Under the pieces are notes generated by a model. The model was not told the origin of the DNA. It did no database searches and worked only from the letters and a program-made list of their open reading frames with translations. Below are positions 34,595 through 43,261 of a DNA stretch of 64,000 nt, in pieces. A program made the position numbers and the translations under genes. Position 1 is the stretch's first letter, and each line of letters opens with the position of its first letter. Source of the DNA: CBDFNC01 sp965249895 (GTDB lineage Bacteria; Pseudomonadota; Gammaproteobacteria; Enterobacterales; CBDFNC01); contig CBDFNC010000001.1 in NCBI GenBank assembly GCA_965249895.1, forward strand, positions 1,302,001-1,366,000, read 5' to 3'.

Positions 34595-35617
34595 ATGAGA
34601 AGTAATGTAATTAAATGGCTGGCCCTTTTCGGGCTGGCCTTTTTTATAGCTGGCTGCAGCGAAGAGCCAAAACTGAACCTGGTCCATATTCAGGGACAGA
34701 CCATGGGCACCTATTATCAAATCCGTGTGGTTGGAGAAACGATAAAGGATCCACAAGCTTTTCAGCAGGAGGTGGATAAACGCCTGGAGCTGGTGAATGA
34801 TCAGATGTCGACTTACAGGCCTAATTCAGAGTTGTCCCGCTTTAACAAAGCCAACTCCGAATTAGAAGTCTCCGCCGACACTGCCACTGTGGTTAAAGAG
34901 GGGATACGTCTCGCCAGGCTGACAGATGGCGCACTGGATATTACAGTGGGTCCACTGGTAAATTTGTGGGGCTTTGGGCCGGATGCGAAGCCGGAGCAGG
35001 TACCCAGCGAAGACTTGATAACACAAACCCGTAGCAGGGTGGGGATCTCTCGTTTATTCGTCGATGGCGTGTCGTTAAAAAAGGACATTCCAGAGCTATA
35101 TGTGGACCTCTCGACTCTTGCAAAAGGCTTTGCTGTGGATAAAATAGCTGAGTATATAGAAGGGCTAGGCGGTCAGGATTACCTGGTGGATATTGGCGGT
35201 GAGTTACGACTGAAAGGGCACAATGATAAAGGGGTGGCCTGGCGTATTGCCATTGAGAAGCCGGTTACCAGTGAGCGTGCGATTCAGGAAGTGATTGCAG
35301 TGGGCGACAATGCCATTGCCACATCCGGAGACTACCGAAACTACTTCGAAGAGAATGGTAGGAGATATTCCCATATAATAGAGCCGGCAAGCGGAAAGCC
35401 AATTAACCATAAACTGGTCTCAGTTACTGTGGTTGCGCCATCGAGTATGACAGCGGATGGTTTGTCCACCGCAATTATGGTGATGGGCAGTGAACGTGGC
35501 ATGACCTTTGCGCAAGAAAACCAATTAGCCATATTTATGGTGACAAAAACCGAAACTGGTTTTGAAGAAAAATATACTGAGCAGTTTAAATCTTATCTGC
35601 TCAAGGAGGCAGAGTGA
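34595..35617 (+). CDS. apbE: FAD:protein FMN transferase ApbE
   Basis: Attaches FMN to Thr of NqrB and NqrC from FAD. It is a lipoprotein: signal with lipobox FIAGC. Family motifs: QGQTMGTYYQI, LSTLAKGFAVDKIAEY, LVDIGGELRLKG and HIIEPASGKPI, with the Mg-binding C-terminal segment TADGLSTAIMVMG. 340 aa. Its TGA overlaps the GTG start of nqrM. The location in the nqr operon matches its role. Confidence 0.97.
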   Translation: MRSNVIKWLALFGLAFFIAGCSEEPKLNLVHIQGQTMGTYYQIRVVGETIKDPQAFQQEVDKRLELVNDQMSTYRPNSELSRFNKANSELEVSADTATVVKEGIRLARLTDGALDITVGPLVNLWGFGPDAKPEQVPSEDLITQTRSRVGISRLFVDGVSLKKDIPELYVDLSTLAKGFAVDKIAEYIEGLGGQDYLVDIGGELRLKGHNDKGVAWRIAIEKPVTSERAIQEVIAVGDNAIATSGDYRNYFEENGRRYSHIIEPASGKPINHKLVSVTVVAPSSMTADGLSTAIMVMGSERGMTFAQENQLAIFMVTKTETGFEEKYTEQFKSYLLKEAE

Positions 35618-35838
35618 GTTATTTTTTTGCAACATTTGCAGTTTTTTTAATGGTGATTGCAGCTATGGCGGTGGGTTATATTTTCCAGCGTAAAGTAGTG
35701 AGCGGCAGTTGTGGTGGGCTAGGTACCATAGGTATTGATAAAGAATGTGATTGTCCGGATCCTTGCGACAACCGCAAGAATAAAATAGCTAGGGCGGAAG
35801 CCAAGCGTAAGATGCTGGATGAGCATAGGATTATCTAA
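35614..35838 (+). CDS. nqrM: Na+-NQR maturation protein NqrM
   Basis: Small protein (74 aa) needed to assemble the NqrD/E Fe-S centre. One N-terminal helix is followed by a Cys-rich tail, SCGGLGTIGIDKECDCPDPC, which would bind iron. GTG start overlapping the apbE stop; ends the operon before a strong terminator. DUF539 family. Confidence 0.95.
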   Translation: MSYFFATFAVFLMVIAAMAVGYIFQRKVVSGSCGGLGTIGIDKECDCPDPCDNRKNKIARAEAKRKMLDEHRII

Positions 35839-35854
35839 TCCCTAGGTTACTTTC

Positions 35855-35886
35855 AAAAAAAGGCAGGGTATTTCCTGCCTTTTTTG
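35855..35886 (+). terminator. Terminator of the nqr operon
   Basis: AGGCAGG/CCTGCCT stem (35861-35867, 35874-35880), 6-nt loop, flanked by A6 and T-run, so it may work in both directions. Confidence 0.88.
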
Positions 35887-35923
35887 TTGCTCAAAACACT
35901 TGAGATATTTGCAGTTATCAATA

Positions 35924-35943
35924 TACTGGGTTTATATACAGTG
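35924..35943 (+). promoter_or_regulatory. Candidate LexA (SOS) box before dinB
   Basis: CTGG-N8-ACAG at 35926-35941, one mismatch to the CTGT-N8-ACAG consensus, with an AT-rich centre and flanks TA and TG. It ends 14 bp before the dinB ATG, as expected for SOS control. Confidence 0.6.
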
Positions 35944-35957
35944 CATTGGTCTGGGAT

Positions 35958-37010
35958 ATGCAAAAGAAAATCATACATATAGATATGGATTGCTTTTATG
36001 CCGCGGTGGAAATGCGGGATAACCCGGCCTATCGTGATATTCCCCTCGCCATTGGTGGTGCAGCTTCGCGGCGTGGCGTGATCAGTACCTGTAATTACCT
36101 CGCCAGAGAGTATGGAGTGCGTAGCGCCATGCCAACCCATCAAGCCTTAAAACTGTGCCCAGACCTGACCTTGGTGGCAGGACGCATGCCTGCCTATAAG
36201 GAAGCTTCCCAACAGATCAGGTCCATACTCCATCGCTATACAGACTCGATTGAGCCTTTGTCTTTGGATGAGGCTTACTTAGATGTAAGTGAAAGCTCAC
36301 TATTTTTTGGCTCCGCTACTTATATAGCAAAAGATATACGTAAGGCTATATTTGACGAGTTGGGATTAACTGCCTCAGCCGGAATAGCTCCCTGTAAATT
36401 TCTGGCTAAAATTGCGTCGGATGAAAATAAACCTAATGGCCAGTGTGTGATCACTCCCGGTGATGTGGATGAATTTGTAAAGTCCATGCCGCTGCGGAAA
36501 ATCCCGGGTGTTGGCAAGGTAACTCAGGAAAAACTGGAAGCCATGGGGTTATTTACGGGTAAAGATGTACAAAACTACCCAAAGGAGGAGTTACTGTCCC
36601 GGTTCGGTAAATTTGGACCTGTCTTACTGGATCGCACCAAAGGTATAGACCCAAGGGAAGTGGTGATCGACAGGGTTCGAAAATCCGTCGGTGTAGAGCG
36701 TACTTTGTCGGAGGATATTTATTCTCGAGAACAATGTATTATTTTGATCGAGTCACTGTATTCGGAATTGGAAAGGCGGCTTAAGCGAGTGCGCACCGAT
36801 ATGCGTATATCCAAGCAAGGGGTAAAACTAAAATTTGCCGACTTTCAATTAACATCGTCTGAAAAGCGAGCTTGTGCGCTGGAAAAAGAGCTATTTTCTC
36901 CGCTACTTGATCAGTTACTGGATAAGCAAGGAGGGCGGGGAATACGCTTGTTAGGGTTAAATGTCGGTTTGGTTGAGGTAAAGGCTGAAAGCCAGTTAGC
37001 GCTATTGTAG
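35958..37010 (+). CDS. dinB: DNA polymerase IV
   Basis: Y-family translesion polymerase. Catalytic acids are in HIDMDCFYAAVE and SLDEAYLDV; TASAGIAPCKFLAKIASDENKPNG is diagnostic; a helix-hairpin-helix RKIPGVGKVTQ and a little-finger domain follow. 350 aa, same as E. coli. The ATG at 35958 is preferred to a TTG 12 bp upstream. The C-terminal QLALL may be the beta-clamp contact (consensus QLxLF/L). Confidence 0.96.
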   Translation: MQKKIIHIDMDCFYAAVEMRDNPAYRDIPLAIGGAASRRGVISTCNYLAREYGVRSAMPTHQALKLCPDLTLVAGRMPAYKEASQQIRSILHRYTDSIEPLSLDEAYLDVSESSLFFGSATYIAKDIRKAIFDELGLTASAGIAPCKFLAKIASDENKPNGQCVITPGDVDEFVKSMPLRKIPGVGKVTQEKLEAMGLFTGKDVQNYPKEELLSRFGKFGPVLLDRTKGIDPREVVIDRVRKSVGVERTLSEDIYSREQCIILIESLYSELERRLKRVRTDMRISKQGVKLKFADFQLTSSEKRACALEKELFSPLLDQLLDKQGGRGIRLLGLNVGLVEVKAESQLALL

Positions 37011-37071
37011 TGATCGAGTCATAGTTGTTCTACTCCTGCTAAGGGCAGCCAGCTACAACTCAGTCAAAATG

Positions 37072-37533
37072 TTAAATTTCCTGCCACTGGGCATCTTGCT
37101 TCTTCGGTTCGGAGCGGTTCTGTTCGATTAGTTCATCGGTCTTATCCTTGGTGGCGTCCCAGGCTTCTGCACTGCCTTTCTTAGTGGCGTCCCAGGCTTC
37201 GCTACTGCCTTTTTTGGTAGACTCCCAAGCCTCATCGCTGCCTTTTTTGGTAGCCTCCCAGGCCTCACTGCTCCCGTCTTTAGTACTTTTCCAGGCTTCC
37301 TTACCTGTTTCGCTGGCTGCATTCCAGGCTTCTTTACTCCCATCTTTGGTGCTTTTCCAGACCTTTTCGCCGGACTCACTGGCCGCATCCCAAGCATTTT
37401 TGCTGGCGTCTTTGGTTGACTTCCAGGCTTCACTGGCGGAATGTTGGGCTTTTTCCCAGGCGCTTTCCTCGGCGTTAGCTGCTACCGGTAGGCTGAGGGC
37501 TAGGCCTAAAATAATCGTTCGACATATGCTCAT
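37072..37533 (-). CDS. Exported protein of ten 11-residue Trp repeats
   Basis: No known function. The ATG at 37533 follows AAGGAG with 7-base spacing. A signal peptide ends at AANA. Then come ten 11-residue repeats, each starting AW or VW (for example AWKSTKDGSSE, AWDATKKGSAE), and a charged tail. The phase of 11 suggests a long right-handed or straight amphipathic helix, as in LEA or apolipoprotein-like proteins. Highly Lys/Glu/Ser/Ala-rich with one Trp per repeat. 153 aa. Monocistronic between dinB and pepD. Confidence 0.82.
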   Translation of the reverse strand: MSICRTIILGLALSLPVAANAEESAWEKAQHSASEAWKSTKDASKNAWDAASESGEKVWKSTKDGSKEAWNAASETGKEAWKSTKDGSSEAWEATKKGSDEAWESTKKGSSEAWDATKKGSAEAWDATKDKTDELIEQNRSEPKKQDAQWQEI

Positions 37534-37613
37534 AATAAAACTCCTTTGTAGCATAGGGTTATTCTAAAGAAGCGCGAGGAAAAGGAAAAGGGTTAAAACT
37601 TACCTGAGGGTTA

Positions 37614-37635
37614 CCGGCACTGGGTAAAGTGCCGG
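37614..37635 (-). terminator. Hairpin after pepD
   Basis: CCGGCAC/GTGCCGG stem (37614-37620, 37629-37635), 8-nt loop; the T-rich part is some 15 bases further, so it is a weak candidate. Confidence 0.4.
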
Positions 37636-37661
37636 GGCGGGATACGAATTTTTGATAGGAG

Positions 37662-39116
37662 CTATTTTTCGGGTATGTTTTCGAGGGTCTTAACCATCAG
37701 CTGCCAATATTTTTCAACTGACTCTATTTCCACTTTTTCATCCGGACTGTGGGGGAATTTGATCGTGGGTCCAAACGATACCATATCCCAGTTAGGGTAG
37801 GCCGACTTAAATAAGCCACATTCAAGGCCTGCGTGTATCACCATGATATTGGGCGACTTGCCGAAAAGAGCCTGATAGTTTTCGCGCACTTGCTTCATAA
37901 TGGGAGAGTTTGCATCTGGCGCCCAGCCTGGGTATGCCCCGTCAAAATCCACCTTAGCGCCAGCAAGAGAGAAGGTACTCTTGATCATATTTTGCGCGTC
38001 TTGTCGGTTGGAGTCATTGAGTGAGCGGATAAGGCATTGAACGAAAACCTGATCTCCCTGGGTTTTGATCACTCCTAAGTTGCTGGACGTTTCCACCACT
38101 CCTGGAATTTCATCGCTCATCCTTACAACGCCGTTTACACACGCATAGAGAGCCTGGATCAGGGCTGCCTGACTCTCTTTGGCAAAAGTCTGAGTCGCTT
38201 GTTCGCACCTGGTCAGAGTAATAAGCAGACTCGGCTCAGTGGCTTTTAACTCGGTAGCGATAAATTGACTGAGTGAATCAACTAAGGCGTGAACCTTCTC
38301 TTTATATTGCTCAGGGACCAAGATGGTCGCGTTTGCTTCTCGTGGTATGGCATTTCTTAAGCTTCCACCCTCGATAGAGACTAGGCGAACATGGTATTGT
38401 GCCAATTCATATATCAAGCGCGCCAGCAGCTTATTGGCATTTCCTCTGCCCAGATGAATATCACAACCAGAATGACCGCCCTTTAGGCCAGAAATATTGA
38501 GGCTAGCGGTAATATGATTTGCGGGTGCCTGCTCAATGATTAGGGGCAGGTTGATATTGGTGTCCACGCCACCGGCACAACCCATATAGATTTCACCTTC
38601 CTGCTCCGAGTCCGTGTTGATCAGTATATCTCCGTCCAGCCAGCCAGCTTCAAGGCCAAAGGCGCCTGTCATGCCGGCTTCTTCATCTATGGTCAAAAGT
38701 ACTTCAATAGGGCCGTGTCTGATGTCATCGCTGGCCAGTACGGCAAGGCACGACGCCATGCCAATACCATTATCCGAGCCCAGGGTTGTCCCGTTGGCAG
38801 TCACCCAGTCGCCGTCAATATAGGCTTCAATGGGATCGGAGACAAAGTCATGAGCTTTATCCGTATTTTTTTGCGGTACCATATCTAGGTGGGCTTGCAA
38901 CACAGCTCCTTTCCTGTCTTCCATGCCCTGAGTAGCGGGTTTGCGGATGATCAGGTTTCCTACCTTGTCCTCTTTTACCTTTAATCCTTGAGCGTTTGCC
39001 CAATCCTGGATCCAAAGTGAAAGGGCCTGTTCATGTTTTGACGGGTGTGGAATAGCACAGATTTGTTCGAAAAAATTCCAAATGAGGTTTGGGGAAAGTT
39101 GGCTCAGTGCAGTCAC
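37662..39116 (-). CDS. pepD: Aminoacyl-histidine dipeptidase (peptidase D)
   Basis: Cytosolic zinc dipeptidase of the M20 family that cleaves Xaa-His and other dipeptides. Metal ligands: His in QAHLDMVPQ, Asp in LGSDNGIGMA, Glu pair in DEEAG, and His in IHAGLECGLF. GLKGGHSG is in the lid domain. 484 aa, close to E. coli (485). Single gene. Confidence 0.96.
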   Translation of the reverse strand: MTALSQLSPNLIWNFFEQICAIPHPSKHEQALSLWIQDWANAQGLKVKEDKVGNLIIRKPATQGMEDRKGAVLQAHLDMVPQKNTDKAHDFVSDPIEAYIDGDWVTANGTTLGSDNGIGMASCLAVLASDDIRHGPIEVLLTIDEEAGMTGAFGLEAGWLDGDILINTDSEQEGEIYMGCAGGVDTNINLPLIIEQAPANHITASLNISGLKGGHSGCDIHLGRGNANKLLARLIYELAQYHVRLVSIEGGSLRNAIPREANATILVPEQYKEKVHALVDSLSQFIATELKATEPSLLITLTRCEQATQTFAKESQAALIQALYACVNGVVRMSDEIPGVVETSSNLGVIKTQGDQVFVQCLIRSLNDSNRQDAQNMIKSTFSLAGAKVDFDGAYPGWAPDANSPIMKQVRENYQALFGKSPNIMVIHAGLECGLFKSAYPNWDMVSFGPTIKFPHSPDEKVEIESVEKYWQLMVKTLENIPEK

Positions 39117-39265
39117 GTTTGGCTCCGGTCGGGAAAAGAGAAGTATCTAGCATAGACAAATAAGTAATATAAACAAGAGGGAGGGTTCTTTATGTGCAGG
39201 ACATACCACCAGTGTATTAGGAAAAGGCGGCTGAATGCCCACCTTTAGAGCGTAGATTAGGACGA

Positions 39266-40906
39266 TCAGGCTTTAAACTGTCCGATAAGCCCTTCCAATT
39301 GCCCTCCAACTTGTTGCAAGCTTTCACTAGCCTGGGAGGTTTGCTCGTTATGAGACACGGTTTCTACTGCCAATTCAGAAATATTGGTGACGTTTCGGTT
39401 GATCTCATCGGCGGCTTTAGACTGTTGCTCTGCGGCGCTGGCAATTTGGTGGTTCATATCGGTGATCACGTTAATGGCCTCGACAATACCGTTTAACGAG
39501 TCTCCTGCTGCTTGTGCCTGTTCGGCTGTGGCGGAAGATTGCCCTTGAGTATGTTCCATGGACTGTACGACTCTGTTGGCCCCTTGTTGCAGTTGCTCGA
39601 TCATCTGCTGAATTTCATCCGTTGAGGCTTGGGTTCGTGTGGCCAGGGTTCTTACTTCATCGGCAACTACAGCGAACCCCCTTCCTTGCTCACCGGCACG
39701 GGCCGCCTCGATGGCTGCATTTAACGCAAGAAGGTTGGTTTGCTCTGCGACGCCCCTGATCACATCCAGGACAGAGCCTATTTGTTGGGTATCTTGTTCA
39801 AGCTTATTCACTAAACCTACAGTGTTCTCCAGCTCACTGGCGAGCTCTCCGATAGAGGTAATAGTGTCACCAACTGTAGATTGCCCTGTGGTTGCTTTCT
39901 CGTTCGCATCCCCGGCGGCCATGGCTGCTTGTTGCGCACTGTTGGCTACCTCTTGAGTGGTTGAGAGCATTTCATTCATCGCCGTGGCGACACCATCGGT
40001 TTCCTCGTGCTGTTGCTGCGCGATCCTGGCATTTTCATTAACAATAGAGCCCAGGGACTCAGAGGCTTGAGATACTTCTCGACTGACGGGTTGTATCTCC
40101 TTAATGACGGTTGCGATTTTTGCCACAAATAAGTTAAAACCCGAGGCGAGGTGACTGACTTCATCCTTGCCACTTTCATTGAGACTACAGGTCAGGTCGC
40201 CTTCCCCTTTAGCAATGTCATCCATGGCGGCATTGGCTTCCTGCAGAGGTAGTGTAATACTGCGAATGATGATGGTGGACAGGCCCGCTAATGCCACTAA
40301 TAGAATGACAAAAACAATGGCTGTCCTCTGCACCATCTCTTGGTACTGAGCCTCGACATCATCGACGTAAATCCCAGAGCCAATAATCCAGTCCCAATCT
40401 TTAAAGTGTTTTACATAGGATAATTTTTTTACTGGGTCTTCTGAGCCAGGTTTTGGCCAGAGATAGTCTACAAAACCAGCTCCGCCACCTCTTTTTACTT
40501 CGTCCACAAAGGCGATAAATAGCTTTTTACCATTGGGATCTTTGACTTCACCTAGATACTTCCCGTCTAATTTGGCTTTAATAGGGTGCATCACCATATT
40601 CGGGGCCATATCATTGATCCAAAAATAGTCGGTTCTTTCATAGCGCAGTGACTTAACGGCATTCATCGCCATATCTTGCGCTTTGACCTTATCAAATTCT
40701 CCTTTCTTGCTTCTGGTCGAATAATACTCCAGTAAACTAAATGCGGTTTCTACCTCATGGCGAACTTGTATCTTTTTTTCATCCATCAAGGCATTGTGGT
40801 ACCGGCCCAACACTATCCAAACCAGGATTAGCATGGCGATGGCAGAAATGAACAGGTTGAAATAGAGCCTTTGCCCTATGCTGAGATTGCGTAAGAGAGC
40901 TTGCAT
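39266..40906 (-). CDS. Methyl-accepting chemotaxis protein with single Cache domain
   Basis: Transmembrane chemoreceptor, 546 aa. N-terminal helix (about 14-32), periplasmic sCache_2-type sensor (YFWINDMAPNMVMHPI, GKYLGEVKDPNGKKLF, GAGFVDYLWPKPG), second helix (about 188-208), HAMP, and a signalling domain with the hairpin tip EQTNLLALNAAIEAARAGE and GRGFAVVADEVRTLA. Related sCache_2 sensors bind small carboxylates; ligand unknown here. No CheW-binding pentapeptide tail is seen. Monocistronic. Confidence 0.94.
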   Translation of the reverse strand: MQALLRNLSIGQRLYFNLFISAIAMLILVWIVLGRYHNALMDEKKIQVRHEVETAFSLLEYYSTRSKKGEFDKVKAQDMAMNAVKSLRYERTDYFWINDMAPNMVMHPIKAKLDGKYLGEVKDPNGKKLFIAFVDEVKRGGGAGFVDYLWPKPGSEDPVKKLSYVKHFKDWDWIIGSGIYVDDVEAQYQEMVQRTAIVFVILLVALAGLSTIIIRSITLPLQEANAAMDDIAKGEGDLTCSLNESGKDEVSHLASGFNLFVAKIATVIKEIQPVSREVSQASESLGSIVNENARIAQQQHEETDGVATAMNEMLSTTQEVANSAQQAAMAAGDANEKATTGQSTVGDTITSIGELASELENTVGLVNKLEQDTQQIGSVLDVIRGVAEQTNLLALNAAIEAARAGEQGRGFAVVADEVRTLATRTQASTDEIQQMIEQLQQGANRVVQSMEHTQGQSSATAEQAQAAGDSLNGIVEAINVITDMNHQIASAAEQQSKAADEINRNVTNISELAVETVSHNEQTSQASESLQQVGGQLEGLIGQFKA

Positions 40907-41224
40907 CTTTACCCCTTCCAGTTTTATTTTTATGCTTATTTATTAACTATATTTCATGCCTTCATTATGTAAACAGAAACTGAACCGAATAAATGTGATA
41001 CAAGGGGTTTTGGCCTGATTTAGTGCCAAATCTTATGTTTTTAAGGCCGGTTTATAGTGCTTTATACTCGTTTTCTCGGTGTTGGCTCTGCCCTCTGAAA
41101 TTTGTCAAAATTTATCATATTCTGGTTAAAAATATAGCCATTACAGTACAGCGCTCCTATAATTGGCCGCCAATCATTCACACCACAGTTAAAAAGGATA
41201 AAACCAAGGAAGGTTTGCTTTGTC
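40907..41224. promoter_or_regulatory. Divergent intergenic region, receptor and permease
   Basis: 318 bp between the divergent chemoreceptor and purine permease genes. It is AT-rich and must hold both promoters, but I see no convincing boxes, PurR site or hairpin. Confidence 0.4.
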
Positions 41225-42523
41225 ATGCTAGAAAAATTATTTGGGTTAAAAGAAAAAAACACCTCGGTTAAAACAGAAGTCATCGCGGGAATAACTACTT
41301 TCCTGACCATGGCTTATATTATTTTCGTTAATCCGCATATGTTATCTGATGCAGGTATGGATCACGGCGCGGTGTTTGTAGCCACTTGTGTCGCGGCCGC
41401 TATTGGCTGCTTTATTATGGGATTTTACGCAAACTACCCGGTTGCCCTTGCACCGGGAATGGGGTTAAACGCGTTTTTTACTTATACGGTAGTATTAGAC
41501 CTGGGTTATAGCTGGGAAACGGCATTAGGGGCTGTCTTTCTGTCGGGATTGTGCTTCGTGGCTTTGAGTCTGTTTAAGATCCGTGAGTGGATCATTAATA
41601 GTATTCCCATGCCACTTAGAACAGGTATCGCTGCGGGGATCGGTTTATTCCTGGCGATAATTGCGTTAAAAAATGCGGGTATCGTCGTTGATAACCCTGC
41701 TACTTTGGTGACCTTAGGCGATATGACGTCTCTGCAGCCATTACTCGCTACCCTGGGTTTTTTCCTGATCATTGCCTTGGTGCATCACAGGGTAAAGGGT
41801 GGTGTTATGCTGGCTATTTTAGTAGTGACACTGCTGGGTTTGCTGTTTGGTGACGTCGAATACAAAGGTATCGTCTCCATGCCACCTAGCCTGGCGCCTA
41901 CCTTTATGGCGATGGATATTCAGGGAGCGCTGGAAGTAGGGATGCTCAGCATAGTCTTCGCTTTCCTGTTCGTAGACTTGTTTGATACTTCGGGTACTTT
42001 AGTTGCGGTGGCGGATAAAGCTAAATTGCTGGATAAAGAAGGTAACTTACCGCGCCTTAATAGAGCCTTGTTGGCAGACAGCGGTGCTTCCGTTGCAGGT
42101 TCAATGCTGGGTACTTCTACCACGACGAGTTATATAGAGAGTGTTTCGGGTGTTTCTGAAGGGGGGCGAACGGGTCTAACAGCCGTTGTTGTTGGTGTTC
42201 TTTTCTTATTGTGTTTGTTCTTTGCGCCGTTAGCGGGCATGGTTCCAGCGTATGCGACGGCGGGAGCCCTGTTCTACGTTGCCATCTTGATGCTGTCGGG
42301 ATTAGCAAATATTAAATGGCATGATTTAACAGAAGCGGCGCCTGTTTTTGTCGTCACCCTGTTAATGCCCCTTACTTTTTCCATTGCCAATGGTATCGCG
42401 CTGGGTTTTATTTCCTATGCGGCTATTAAAGCCATGACGGGTAAGTTTAACGAAATAGGTGCCAGTGTCTGGTTTTTGGCGGCCTTGTTTGTAGCCAAAT
42501 TTGCGTTTTTTAGTGGTGGTTAA
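41225..42523 (+). CDS. NCS2/AzgA-type purine permease
   Basis: Inner-membrane importer of adenine, guanine or hypoxanthine. KTEVIAGITTFLTMAYIIFVNP, the NAT-like YPVALAPGMGLNAFFTYTVV and GTSTTTSYIESVSGVSEGGR are the family signature. About 12-14 helices in 432 aa. It lies 185 bp before gpt on the same strand, which fits purine salvage. The exact base is not predictable. Confidence 0.93.
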   Translation: MLEKLFGLKEKNTSVKTEVIAGITTFLTMAYIIFVNPHMLSDAGMDHGAVFVATCVAAAIGCFIMGFYANYPVALAPGMGLNAFFTYTVVLDLGYSWETALGAVFLSGLCFVALSLFKIREWIINSIPMPLRTGIAAGIGLFLAIIALKNAGIVVDNPATLVTLGDMTSLQPLLATLGFFLIIALVHHRVKGGVMLAILVVTLLGLLFGDVEYKGIVSMPPSLAPTFMAMDIQGALEVGMLSIVFAFLFVDLFDTSGTLVAVADKAKLLDKEGNLPRLNRALLADSGASVAGSMLGTSTTTSYIESVSGVSEGGRTGLTAVVVGVLFLLCLFFAPLAGMVPAYATAGALFYVAILMLSGLANIKWHDLTEAAPVFVVTLLMPLTFSIANGIALGFISYAAIKAMTGKFNEIGASVWFLAALFVAKFAFFSGG

Positions 42524-42708
42524 ACCCTGAGTAAGGGCCGGCTGCTTATCTCCTGTCTCTGCGAGCTCTTTTTATTAATGGCCAAGGAGACAGTGAAAAA
42601 CAAATATCGGAAAACGGCTGCAGATCATGCAGCTAAATTATTTTTTAAATGGTGTTACTGGCAACTCCATATAGTTGATGGGCCTGCTGGCCAAATTTGA
42701 GGTTTATT

Positions 42709-43173
42709 ATGGGTAAGAAATTCTACGTATCTTGGGAGCTGGAGCAACGTGAAACAAAACGTTTGGCGAGAAAACTGCTGCCTGCGGATCAGTGGAAAGG
42801 CATTATAGCAGTGAGCCGCGGTGGTTTGGTTCCGGCTGCGATTTTGGCGCGTGAACTGGGTATTCGCAATATCGATACCATCTGTATTGCCAGTTATGAC
42901 CATAACCATCAAAAAGAGCTGAAAGTCATCAAAGGCGTTGACCACGATGGTGAAGGTTACGTGGTGGTCGATGATCTGGTGGATACTGGAGAAACAGCCA
43001 AGGTGATCAGAGAAATGCTGCCTAAGGCCAGGTTTGTGACTGTATTTGCAAAGCCTGCGGGTAAGCACCTGGTGGATGATTTTATCACTGAAATCCCTCA
43101 GGATACCTGGATTGAACAGCCTTGGGATATGTCGCTTTGTTTTGTACCTCCAGTGGCAGGTGAAGAGTCTTAG
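42709..43173 (+). CDS. gpt: Xanthine(-guanine) phosphoribosyltransferase
   Basis: Salvages xanthine, guanine and hypoxanthine to nucleotides with PRPP. The PRPP loop is VVVDDLVDTGETAK; KGIIAVSRGGLVPAAILAREL is typical. 154 aa, close to E. coli Gpt (152). The ATG at 42709 follows GAGG; an in-frame codon 12 bp upstream is less likely. Followed by a terminator. Precedes frsA and crl as in E. coli, but with an extra gene between. Confidence 0.95.
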   Translation: MGKKFYVSWELEQRETKRLARKLLPADQWKGIIAVSRGGLVPAAILARELGIRNIDTICIASYDHNHQKELKVIKGVDHDGEGYVVVDDLVDTGETAKVIREMLPKARFVTVFAKPAGKHLVDDFITEIPQDTWIEQPWDMSLCFVPPVAGEES

Positions 43174-43191
43174 CTGTCAATCAGTTTAACG

Positions 43192-43216
43192 AAGCGGCTG
43201 CTCAGCCGCTTTTTTG
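43192..43216 (+). terminator. Terminator of gpt
   Basis: AGCGGC/GCCGCT stem with a 6-nt loop and T6 after it, between gpt and the acyltransferase. Confidence 0.85.
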
Positions 43217-43261
43217 TATCTATGCACTCAAGTGCCTACCCACTCTTGTTTAAGGAAGAAC

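Noticed and set aside
37148..37567. Open frame of 139 codons on the plus strand rich in SQAS and LPFLV repeats
   Set aside because: It is the complement of the 11-residue repeat gene on the minus strand, which has the ribosome site and signal peptide.
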